DNA of 24,945 nucleotides from Halocafeteria seosinensis (Eukaryota; Sar; Bigyra; Bicosoecida). Each line of letters opens with the position of its first letter. Position 1 is the stretch's first letter. Of this stretch, positions 12,201 through 24,200 are shown one piece after another. The stretch spans positions 1 to 24,945 of the forward strand of contig LVLI01001268.1 in assembly GCA_001687465.1 (NCBI GenBank), in the 5' to 3' direction. The notes beneath the pieces are model-generated. The model searched no databases, was not told the origin of the DNA, and worked only from the letters and a program-made list of their open reading frames with translations. Position numbers and translations under genes: made by a program.

Positions 12201-15200
12201 GGAAAGCCTCATCGTCGGGATTGGTCACGTTATGTACCGCTAACACCCTTTCTAGCACTTCCGGTGTTGTAGTTTTGGTAACGGGAAAGTCGGATGCTGC
12301 TCGCTCGGGCAACATTTTGACTAGAAGTGGAGCCACTGACGTAGGTCTGGGAGGTTCTGCCAGCATCCGCACTGGAGCTTCGGAAGCCGGGTGCACTGGA
12401 GAAATCCTTGTTGCAACTGGGGAAATGCTGCAAGGCGTAGAAACGGGAAGTATCTCACTATCCACTGGAGACTCCACCGGCGCAGGAAATAGCGGCCATA
12501 TGCAGTTTCGTTCCGGTGGTGCGTTGCTTGAATCAAACGATATAGAAGTGCGTGTTGGTTCTTCAGCTCTCTCCAACGGTGGTGATATTATTGGCCTTGG
12601 CGGCGCATCTCACTCTTGTCATCGTGGGGGTGACATTGAACTGAAGTCTGGAGCTTCGTCCGGTCAATTTTCTGGCTCTCTAAACATCGCTTCTCCGCTT
12701 GCAGACGTATCATCAGGAAGTATAGCTTCGTTGTCAGGATTTACTAAAGATGGCGCGAGTGGTGTTATGAGGATAGCAAGTGGCACCAGTAACTGCAGAG
12801 AGAGCGGCAATTTGATATTGCTATCAGGTGTAGCCTGGGTTGACTCTGGGGATCAACAACTCACATCTGGTAATGCAAAAGCCGGTACCTCCGGAGACAT
12901 ATCGGTCGCTAGTGGCGACTCGGGAAAAAGTAGTGGATTCATTCTGCTAAAGTCCGGTAACTCAGATCCGTCAAGTCTAGCGGGATCTTTTTCAGTGATT
13001 GCCGGCTCATCCTCCCGTGTATCACCCGGAAGTATAAAGCTGCAATCAGGTTGTAGCCTATCCGATGAGAAAAGTGGATCTGTTTTCTTCGTGACGGGGG
13101 TTAGCGCAACGCTATCTGGCAAACTCTCGCTGTTGACGTCAGCCTCTGGCAAAGGGAACAGTGGAGGCGCATCGATACGTACTGGAGCAGGAGCGTCGGG
13201 CTGCAGTGGGTGCATGCTAATGTCCTCAGGGAACAGTAGGAGTAGTAGTGGATACATATCAGTGACCTCCGGCGTAGCTTCCACCAATTCGGGGGCTATC
13301 AGCATTGTTGCAGGTGATGGAGGAGGAGATCTCACTTTATCAACCGGCGCGGGGACGTCTACTGGAGCTCTTATATTCAGGACAGGTAGTAGTCTTCAGA
13401 AAGCGGCAAAAGGGATAACGGTCAAGGGCGCTACCGGATCTCTTAATAGTGGAGACGTTCGTTTTAGGAGCGGTGTCGGCGAATCCGGAGGCAACATCAA
13501 CATACTCACTGGATGGGCTCCTTCAGATTCGGGATACATCTTCCTCGCCTCCCCGAAGCAGGTTGACTCCAGTGGCTGCGTACTCATTCAGACGGGCAGT
13601 TCAGCTGACGGTAGTGGTAGAATAAATATGCGCTCTGGTAATTCCGGTGACACTTCGGGTGGTGTTTTATTCGCTACAGGAGAAATTGATAGTGGCTTCT
13701 CTGGTTTACTAGACATTCGTTCGGGAGGAGGGTTGTACGATACTGGTAGTCTGGCAGTGAGCACTGGTATGACGTTCATCGGTAACTCTGGCAGCATTTT
13801 AATTGTTGGTGGTGGCAACGGTGGTGTTGACGTGGTCGCTGCAGTATCTCGTAGTGGAGCAAGTATCTATGCCTTGTCTGGTAAGAGCGATGAATGGCGG
13901 GGAGGNTTTCTNTCACTCTCGTCTGGGGATGGGCATGACAGTGGATCGTCGTCGCTTCTCGTGGGAGCGGCAAACCAAGATACTGGTGACTTGAACTTAG
14001 ACACTGGAATCAGCACTCAGAAAAGTGGATCTGCGCAAATTTCCACGGGGATGTCACCAAAGGATTCTGGTTCCGTAGAATTCTTGAGCGGAAGTGGTCA
14101 ATATGATTCAGGCCGAGTGTCCCTGTTTACAGGGATGGCAAGATTTGTGAGTGGTACAATTTCTGTAGTCAGTGGTGACGCCGAAGTGTCCGGGAGTGTT
14201 GGCGTATTCTCCGGTATTTCTAATGAAGCAGCGAGTGGAACCATAAGGATTCAGTCTGGTACTTCGCAGAAAATGTCTGGAGCTAGTTCTATCCACACAG
14301 GTTACTCTGAGGAAAGTAGTGGCAAAATTAGTGTCACGAGTGGTTGCGCTCTGACTACCTCCGGTAGTGTAGTAGTCGAGACCGGTACTGGCTCAAGCTG
14401 TACTGGGGACACTGTGCTTGCAACGGGGACCGCTGGTAAGGCATCGGGATTACTTGCTCTTTCCTCGGGAAATTCAGGAAATTCAAATAGCGGACGTGTA
14501 CTTGTCTCGACTGGAGATGGGAAAGCTCACACGGGGAACATTGTGGTTGGTGTGTCGGATTCAGATGGGTGTTCGGGACATGTATCGCTTCTTGCTGGAG
14601 GCTCCAACTTGGGACCTGGTGGGCCAGTCCGAGTTGTTGCCGGAGAATCGCTACGTAACAAAGGTGGAGGACTTCATTTTCTTACCGGTGGGCTAAATGG
14701 TGACTCGGGCTCTTTCAGTATGGCTTCCCATTGTGTCCTGGTGGGTGATTCCGGCAGCGGGGTAGTTTCCGTCGGGTCAACTGACCGCGGGGACAGCGGT
14801 GCAATCAAAATGCGTTCCGGGCGGAGCAAGATCCATGGCTTATCAGGAACGACAACAGTTGTCAGTGGAACTTCTGATGAGTCTTCAGGAAAGTTGGTTC
14901 TGTTGAGTGGAAGTTCGTGTATTGGAGACTCTGCGGATATACAAGTGGTGACCGGTCAATCGGGGCATGCAAAGTCTGGAGACATTCTCTTCTCATCCTC
15001 GGCAACAGCTGACCGAGGAGGCTCAACCTCTTTAATAGTTAGTTACTCATCTGTCGGTAACGGTGGTGACATCGTTTTCCACGCAGGAAGCAGCTTCAGT
15101 GGAGGGAACGCGAAGTGGACGTCGGGGTCGGATTTCGACCTCCATTCAGAGAATGTCATGGGCACGGGACATTCTGGCGCAATACGCATCCAAACTGGTA

Positions 15201-18200
15201 ACTCTCACGCAGCGGCCTCTGGATGTGTAGGCATTAGTACTGGTGATGCACTGCAGGATTCCGGGTCGGTCAAAATTTTGACGGGGTGTAGCACTTCATC
15301 CACTTCTTCAATAGTGATTTCGTCCGGAAAATCTTCAAGCGCCGGATCTGTTCACATGGCAACAGGTTCCGCGAGGTCAGAGGCAGGGGACGTGTTGATA
15401 TTTTCAGGATCATCGACTTCTCGATCGGGCGAAATAACACTCCGATCCGGGTGTGGAACTCCATTCTCTGGGAGGGTGGAGATTCAATCAGGCAGCTGTA
15501 ACGAATGCGACACCGGTCAAGCGTGGGTTCACACGGGTGTGTCTGAGGAAGGCAACAGTGGACTGCTAGTCTTTCGGACGCATGACGCGTTTTGCAAATC
15601 AGGGAGCGTTGTCGTATCTTCAGGCGGAGCTAGAAAGATGACTGGGGATATGTTTTTATTTACGAGCAACGGTAATTCTGATACAGGGACCGTCCAGATA
15701 AGTACTGGGAAGAGCTATGAAGGTTCGGGAGGTATCAGCCTCGTAGGTGGCTCGAGTGGGGCCAATTGCGCAGGTCGACTGTTAATATATGCTGGACAGT
15801 CCTGTGGAGGACCAGGCGGAGTTATAGAACTTGCCGCCGGTGATTCTCGTTTGGAAGGAGGTGTTATTTCCATGCGCACGGGTGAAGGTCATGGGGCTTC
15901 TGGAAATGTTCGCATCTTGAGCGCAGTCTCAAATAGCAACTCAGGTTTAATACGAATTGCTTCTGGAGCGTCAGACCTGGGAAATTCTGGAGACGTGCAG
16001 TTCCTTAGTGGGTATTCACAAAATAATGGAAGATCGGGAGATGAATCCTTCAGTACTGGAGAGTCGGGTCTTTTAAGCGGCTCAACTACGATTCGTACAG
16101 GAGATTCACAGACGGATAGCAGCGGAGTTATAACAATCAGCAGTGGCAGCGCGAAGAATTCAGGAAGCATTTTTGCTGCTGTTGGGGACGCTGAACATCA
16201 TCATGAAACCGCGGTCAGTGTTCAAGTGGGTAATAGCAACTCCATTGCAGCTGGAGGCGTGTATGTCAGTGCTGGAGTAGGTTCTACAAAAGGTGGAGCT
16301 CTATCTTTATCTACGGGGGGTAGTTCTCAATGTAGTGGGCGCATTGTTGCGATATCTGCATCTACTAAATTCCAGTCCGGTGCCGTGACAGTGAGTACTG
16401 GCACGGGAAAAGTGCATTCGGGAAGTGTTGACGTCAGAAGTGGAGCCGGCAATTCGAAGACTGGAACTGTCACTATAGTGTCAGGCTCGAGCAATACATA
16501 CACCGGCGCTATTGATCTGAGGGTTGGTGATAGTACCGGAAAGGTGGCGGGGAGCATAAGTCTCTATGCTGGAAAGGGGACAACCGAACCCGGGAATATT
16601 ATCCTTCGAGCAGGGCGAGGCAATTTGTCATCAGGTGGTACCGTAAACCTAATCAGCGGAAGCAGCCATCAGCAGTTTTCGGGTGCGATTTCAGTACTAA
16701 CTCAGTCGTCGGTGTGCTCTGGATATGTGACAATAGCCACAGGAAACGTTGTGCATGGTTCTGCCGGATCGATCAGTTTGTCTACGGGTGCCAGTACTGT
16801 CGATAACTCTGGAATTTCTAGGCTTGTCACTGGAAACGGAAAGAAGTCGGGACAATTTAGCTTGCATACTGCAGCTGGAATGAGGCGATCAGGCAACATT
16901 GCAGTTACTGGTGGCAATTCCCGCGACAGCAGTGGTTTCCTCACTTTCGCTACGGGGGGTGGAAGAGAAGGTGGCTCTATATCTCTAGTACAAGGGATAG
17001 GAGCTAGTCTAGGTAATGGAGGTATATTCGTGTCGTCAGGGAGAGGAATGGATGGAACAGGGGCAGTATTCATACGGAGTGGTAGTGGGGCGGTAAATGC
17101 GGGAGCAGTTCTACTCTCTACAGCCTCTGTAACGTGCGGTACTTCCGGGGCACTTCTCTTTATGGCTGGCGAAGCTATTTCTGGGGTTAGCGGAGGTGTC
17201 TCTATCGTCACTGGTAAGGTTAACTCCGGAGATACCGGCAGCCAGACGTGGGTGACGGGAGATGCATCTCTAAAGGGTTGCTCTGGAAATTTTGTCTTCT
17301 CCTCCGGATACTCTTGCATTGGTGATTCTGGAGATTTGGAGATAATCACCGGGACTTCAACAGAGCAAGGTGGGGCTGCAGTGTTTCAGACATCGTCCTC
17401 TACGTGGAACAGCGGAAGCATCTCTCTCGTTGCCCAGCATGGCAGTACTGGCGGTGGGTTTCGTATAGAAGTAGGACACTCCGCGATCGGGGCTGGAACT
17501 ATCTCCATTAGTTCCGGTGGGACTAAAGGAGGTGCTAGTGGCGACGTGTCTATGTTTTCTAGTGAAGTTGTTCACTCTGGAGACTCGGGAACGGTGACAA
17601 TCCTAAGTGGAAATACAATCGAAGGAGTGAGTGGATGTATCCATCTCGCTACTGGAGATGCAACTGACACAGGAACAGGCTCTATAGAAATATTCACTGG
17701 AACTTCCGTTTTCGACAAATCAGGATCTATCTTACTTTCAACGAGTGCATCGCAGACGATGCACGACAGTTCGATTGAACTCTCTGTAGGTCTAAGCTGT
17801 ACTGCCGATGGGGGAGATGTTGTGGTACTCGCAGGAAGCTCCGGACAAGGCCTAGGTGGCTCAATTTCTCTTTCTTCAGGCGGTGGCATTTGTGGCTCTT
17901 CTGGAGTGGCGCTTCTCCAATCCAGCAATTGCGCCTTAGGAGACAGCGGTACGCTCAGTGTACACTCAGGCAACTCACTGGTGGGCACTACTGGTAATGT
18001 TCAAGTAGCCACCGGGTGTAGCTCCTCTGGTCTTTCCGGCTCCTTTTCTCTTGTGTCAGGACAGGCAGGCCAAGAGTCTTCAGGAGCATTATCCTTCTCT
18101 ACTGGAGACGCCAACACGGACACCGGGGAACTAGCCTTCCAGGGAGGGGATGCGGACAATAGGAGCGGACATGTTCGCCTAACCTCTGGGAAAGGAACAG

Positions 18201-21200
18201 AAACACAAGCTGGAAGTATTGTGCTATCATCAGGATTGATGAAATCTAACGACATTGCCGGAAGTATACAGCTGCGTAGTGGAACCGCACTTGGTGAAGG
18301 CAACGGTGGAAAAATCTCTGTCTCAAGTGGGATTGGAAATGAAGCCTCTGGAGGTGTTTATATTAGAAGTTCCTGTATTCTCACCGGGCAAACTGGGTTG
18401 ATCCTATTGCATTCAGGAAATTCTGTTTGTGGGCGAACAGGTGATATATACGGAATAACGTATAATGTACAGCGTGGAGATAGTGGTGATGTAGATATCT
18501 TGAGTGGGTCAGCGTCTGTCAAATCTGGTGTATTGACGCAAGTTACTGGAAAAAGTAGCTGTGCCGATTCGGGGAGCATCATTATCTCGTCTGGAACCTC
18601 TACAGACGCTGGCACAGGGTTCGTCTTGCTCCAAAGCGGCGGCGCGCTTTCTGCGGGAGGTATTTCAATGCTTGCCGGGATCAGTTGCAGGGGAGCTTCG
18701 GTGCTCTTTGTTGGAGGTCGTGGCCAAAACGGGAGGGGGGGGTCTGTCTCGCTTTCCTCCGGTGGTTTCGGGGATTCAGGCATTTCTAGGATGCAGTCAA
18801 GCAATGTGTTCGGACCAGTATCTGGAGTAGTGACTGTATCGTCCGGAGGGTCGTTAACGAACGGCGATTCCGGTGTGCTTGCCTTTGTTTCAGGATTCAC
18901 ATTTTCTGGCAGTTCTGGCAGATCCTCGCTCCGAACAGGTGCTTCAAACCAAGGAAATACCGGTGAGATTGTTATATCTACAGGAACAGCAGAAAATTCA
19001 GGTGGAATATTTGTTAGAACAGGCCGTGGATCAACGGCATCAGGGAGTCTAGACGTCAGAACTGGTGGTGCCAATGAACAAGCCGGTCGGCTACTGTTGG
19101 AGACTGGAACTGCAGAATCGGGGATGAGTGGTTCAATATTTATGCGCAGTGGGAAAGGGTGTGTTGGTGGTGAGTTTACATTAGTCAGCGGCGGTGGTAT
19201 TCAAGGTGGACACTTCAACATCGTGACTGGGGACTCGGGAGGGGGACGATCAGGGAAGATTTTTATTTCGTCTGGGAATACAGAAGGAGATAGCGGCTCT
19301 CTAAGCGTGGAAACTCTCAACGCTGGCAATTCTGGCATGATAAAATTGTCAACCGAAGAAGGTATCAATAGCGGCTACATGTTTGTAGGTAGCAGGAGCG
19401 CTAGTGGAAATAGCGGATCACTCAGTTTACTAACATGCGAGAGTGGTGGAAAGTCAGGTAGTGTACTGATGAGAACCGGAGATGCAACTGCAACCCGGGG
19501 GATTACCATATTCGGGGGCAACAGCGAGTTATCCTCAGGGGGTGATATCGTCGCCCGCTCAGGTGCCTCAAAAGACAAATCCGGAGGAGAGTTGCGACTG
19601 CTCTCTGGAGCTGGGCAAAATGGGTCTAGCGGAAAAGTTAGTGTTGCAAGTGCTAGCAATACGCTTAGCAGTGGCTCGGTAAGGACATCTACCGGGAAAG
19701 GAGATGCGCATTCTGGAGGTGTTACGTTGGTATCAGGGAACTCAAACCGAGGAGTCAGTGGCAAAGTTAGTTGGAGGACGGGAAATGGAGATGAGAATAC
19801 TGGCAGCATTGAAATCTTCACTGGAAAGGCAAATTTGAATTCAGGGACAATAGCTATCATCTCATCAGACGCAGATGTGGGTTCTGGCCATATACTCGTC
19901 GAAACGGCTAATAGTCTCCATCGTTCAGGGCGTATATCCGTCAAAGCAGGTTCAGGGTCTCTACGGGAGGGTGCGGAGGTCGCTCTACTGTCTGGCAAAG
20001 CTGAGTCTGGCGGAGATATCTACGTGTCTTCCGGGTCTTCCGATGAGGGTGAATCTGGAAGTGTAGCACTAATCAGTGCCCCTTCTGTAGGGGGGTCGGG
20101 TAGTATTCGTTTGCATTCCGCTGGTGTCCCTGTAGACTCTGGGAGCTCTAGCCTCATCACCTCATCAGGTAGCACCTCAGGACGTATTGCCTTTATTACT
20201 GGGTCGTCCTTAAGCAGTTCCGGGTCGCTCATGTTACTGAGTGGGAAGTCAGAGGCGAAGACTGGAAGCATTTCCTTCCGAAGTGGTAATGCTGTAAATG
20301 GTGGCCATGTGCAGATATCCAGTGGAGAATCCCTCATGAAAGCAAGTGGATATGTGCGATTCTCGAGTGGGTCAAGCTCTGACTCTGATAGCGGCCACGT
20401 AGACGTCTTATCTGGGGGCGGATCAAATAGTGGAGACGTACAATTTTCTTCAGGCCACAGTGGTTGGGTTTCCGGGCCGATGGATTTCAAGACAGGAACG
20501 GGGGAAGAGACGGGAAATATTGATTTCAAAACAAGACCTAGTGGACGGGAAAGTGGTGCAGTCAAATTAGCTACTGGGCAGAGCGGCTCAGGATCCGGGG
20601 ATATAGGAATAGAAACTGGAGATGCACATGGATCAACGGGGGAGATATTACTGTCTTCTGGAATTGGCTGCACTGCCTCAGGTGGAGTCACTTTAACCGG
20701 AGGAGAGTCGAAATTGGAAGCCTCGCAGATTGACTTCAAAGCTGGAAGGAGCTTTGACGCCTCCTCCGGGGGCGGGGGCGTTATGGTAACAACAGGAGGA
20801 TCATCTGGCAGCAATGGTCATTCTGGACTTCTTTTAATGCAGACATTGTTTACTTCGTGTGGAAACAGCGGGACCATTAGGCTTGCTTCTGGTTTGTCTA
20901 CAAACGGGAATACAGGTATTCCATGGATTTCAACAGGACACACTGCCCACGGTGCTTCGGGGGCTCTCGCGGTACTGAGTGGTAATGGAGTTAACTCAGG
21001 GAACATTGAAATTCGCTCAGGAAACTCAGCAGAGCAAAGCGGGCACTTGCTAGTATTGTCTGGGAACTCTTTTCAGGGATGCTCCGGTTTTATTATGCTC
21101 ACCACTTTAGGGGGGGGGAATTCGCTGTCTGTTCTCTCTGGCTGCGGGCTACGAGCCTCTCCGATAGAGATTACAAGCGGATTTTCCAGTAATGGTCGCG

Positions 21201-24200
21201 GTGGTAGCGTAAGCCTTGCTACAGGCTCCTCCAGTGGGATGTCCGGGAAAGTAGTATTCCAGTCTGCGGCGATATTATCGGGGAACACTGGGATGGTGCA
21301 GCTGCTGACAGGTGACTCAGATGGGGCCAGTGGAGGGATTGTGTTTTCTTCGGGTACCTCCTCAAATTCGGGTTCCAGTGGGTCTGTTGAAGTCAACAGT
21401 GGTAACGTAGTCACTGGAACTAGTGGACGAATGACAATCGCCACCGGCGATTCATGCTCACAGCCAACTGGCTTATTTAGTGCAACCACTGGAGTGACAG
21501 AGTCTAAATCTACAGGCTATGTACTGATTGCTACCGGGTGCGCCGTCGCCAGGGGTGGGGCGCTTTCGTTGGTTATGGGGTGTGGGCGTGTAGGTGGATC
21601 GCTGATCCTGCACTCCGGGGGTGTTTCATCGGGACCACGTCAAGGAGGAAATATAGAGATAATGTCTGGTTCATCAAATGAAGATACGTCGGGCAGTTTG
21701 ACTATTGGCACAAAAAGTGCAACTTGTTCTGGGGCTACTTATTTCAGCACTGCCTGTGCTTCGGAACGGACTGGGGACATACAGATGATTTCAGGAAGCG
21801 CTGGTAGCTCAGGACCGATCGTGCTTCAGTCTTTAGCGGCTGTAAATGGAGGCACTGGTTCCGTTGCAGTGGTTACTGGTAGTGGTGCTGTCAATACCGG
21901 CTCCGTCTCTTTGACGACTGGAACAGCCAATGGGGATGGCGGCAAGGTAGACATAATAACTGGAGACGGGTTTGTTTCAAGTGGGAGCATCCAAGCTCGT
22001 ACTGGTGACGGATTCAACAGTGGCAGCCTCTATCTGGGCACTTCGAGCACAGAGGGCAACTCCGGCGCATTGTCTTTTTTATCAGGAGAAGGAAAAAACA
22101 GTGGACTTTTGAACGTTGGTTCAGGTACCTCCACCAAGACTTCCGGGAAACTTGAGTGGTATACCGGGCTCGGGGCTGAGTCTGGATCCCTTTCTTTCCT
22201 TACAGGCGACTCTCTTTTGACTTCCGGTGGGATTGCCATCAGCACTTCAGAGGGGATGGAATCAGGAGGTTTACGTTTTGGTACTGGGAGTTCACAGGGT
22301 AGCACCGGTGACATAACTTTGTCAGTAGGTTCTGCTTGCTCTCATGGAGGAAGCATCAACATACTTGGCGGGACGGCGTTCAGTGGGAGTTCTGGATTGG
22401 TCAAGGTTCGTGCAGGACGGGGGCACAATGGCCAAGGTGGGGACGCTGGTATCACGACGGGCAATGTGGTGAACCTCTCCGACTCGGGGAGCATAGGCCT
22501 TCGCGTAGGCAGAGCTCCAAATGGCAACTCCGGATCAATCAAGATTGAGAGTGGCAATGGCTCCCATGGTAGTGGTAGTGTCGAGATTTTCTCCGGTATA
22601 TCTGGAGAAGGTTGTACAGGAGCTGTCGTCCTGTATTCGTCGGGTGGTTCCTCCACAGGAAACCTTTCACTAGGTTCATTACGTGGAACCACTTCTGGGG
22701 ATGCCCACGTTTCCACAGGCACAGCGAAGTGTTCCGGATCCATTAGTATCACGGTGGGTACGGCCAATGCTAATGGAGGGGATGTCTTTGTTGCAGGAGG
22801 GAGCTCTGCAGGGAAGGGCAACTCGCGGAGGCTTAGTATATTATCTGGAGAAAGCAAATCTGACAGTGGACCCATGGATTTGAAGACAAGCTTTGGAAAC
22901 ACAGGCAGTGGCGTTATAGCGTTCCACACCGGACGCTCTGTCGAAGGTACATCGGGATCATTTAGTATATCTTCCGGTACGGTTGTGCTCGGAGAGAGCG
23001 GAAATTTGCACCTGGAGACCGGGTCATCGATCTGTGGTGCATCCAGTGGATTCCTTATTACCACTTCGGACTCTTCTCTTACTACCGGACCATTGTCGGT
23101 GATTGCCGGTGTATCAAATGAGGGAAATGGTGGCTTGATTAGCATAGCTGCTGGACGTGTAAACCAGGGACACGGAGGTAGCGTAAGCATTCTGAGTGGG
23201 TATTCGTGCTCAGCCGGTACTGGGGATGTTATCCTGGTAAGCTCCGATTCGGTGAACGGATGCAGTGGAGAATTCGTTCTTAGAACAGGGAACTCTAAAG
23301 ATACAACTGGCAGAATATCCCTCGACACAGGAAGCACCAATGTTGGCGACAGTGGACACATTTTGCTTGCGAGTGGATCCACCGATACTGGTCAGACTGG
23401 AGATATACAGTTAGAGACAGCGTTCTCCAGCAAATCTAGTGGCAGTATGGTGTTGAAGACATCTCCTGTGATCCATGGCAGTTCAGGCTTTGCTCTCTTA
23501 TATGGAGGGCATGTTAATGTGGGAGATACGGGTAGTGTCTCGGTGGTATCATCATGCTCAGCCATGAAGTCTGCTGGTACAATTATGCTTTCTGCAGGAA
23601 GAGCTCCGCAGACAGGAGGAGGTTTGTCGATGACATCTGGTTCTGCAGAAGGCACATCTGGCAGGCTGGTCGCCAGCACTGGTAAGGGGAGCAGATCTGG
23701 CGATTTAGTGTTCTCAACTGAGCATGGTGCCTTGGCGGAGTCTGGAATGTTTGAATTGAGTACAGGCATTGGCGAAGAAGACACTGGGCTTTTATCTATT
23801 CGCAGTTCCAGTGCCTCCTTAAGTACCGGGGAAGTCGTTTTCCAAATAGAGCAGGCGGGCATGATTACCGGTAGTGTTTCTTTCCTTGGAGGAACGACCG
23901 GACACGGGAAATCTATGCCATTGTTTGTTCAAAGTGGTGACACTTTGTCAGCAAACAACGATGGTGGTAGAATTGGGATCTATGGAGGCGAGGGTGTTGC
24001 ACAGAGTGGGAGTGTATCAGTCACCACTGAATCCACCCCAGGGAATACCGGGTGTATACGGATTGTCTCAGGAGATTCAAGAATCGGAGATACGGGAAGT
24101 ATATCGCTTTTATCAGGGAGCTTCTCAACGGGTGATAGTGGAAGAATAAATATAATAACGGGGATCACGGATATAGGAAACACTGGTAGTGTTTCCTTGC

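Noticed and set aside
11988-12272. Plus-strand open frames of 60-95 codons, nearly all in frame 3 (also 729-959, 10701-10988, 14418-14696, 18561-18830, 23874-24149)
   Set aside because: They are short and overlap the giant frame in a shifted register. Their products show no domain and no repeat pattern of their own.
14786-18481. Two RGD tripeptides (14786-14794 and 18473-18481) as integrin-type adhesion motifs
   Set aside because: In a chain this rich in Gly, with Arg and Asp in the loops, two RGDs are expected by chance. Nothing else supports adhesion through them.
21110-21118. Run of nine G (also eight G near 11942 and 18735) as a programmed slippage site or sequencing frameshift
   Set aside because: The run encodes Gly-Gly-Gly in frame and the repeat pattern continues in the same frame on both sides, so nothing has shifted.
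22342-23382. 346-codon minus-strand open frame, and similar ones at 4990-5925, 18358-19074, 20020-20814, 16702-17349 and 421-1053
   Set aside because: All lie in the register that mirrors the sense codons (Gly to Pro, Thr to Val). They overlap the giant frame completely and look like no known protein.
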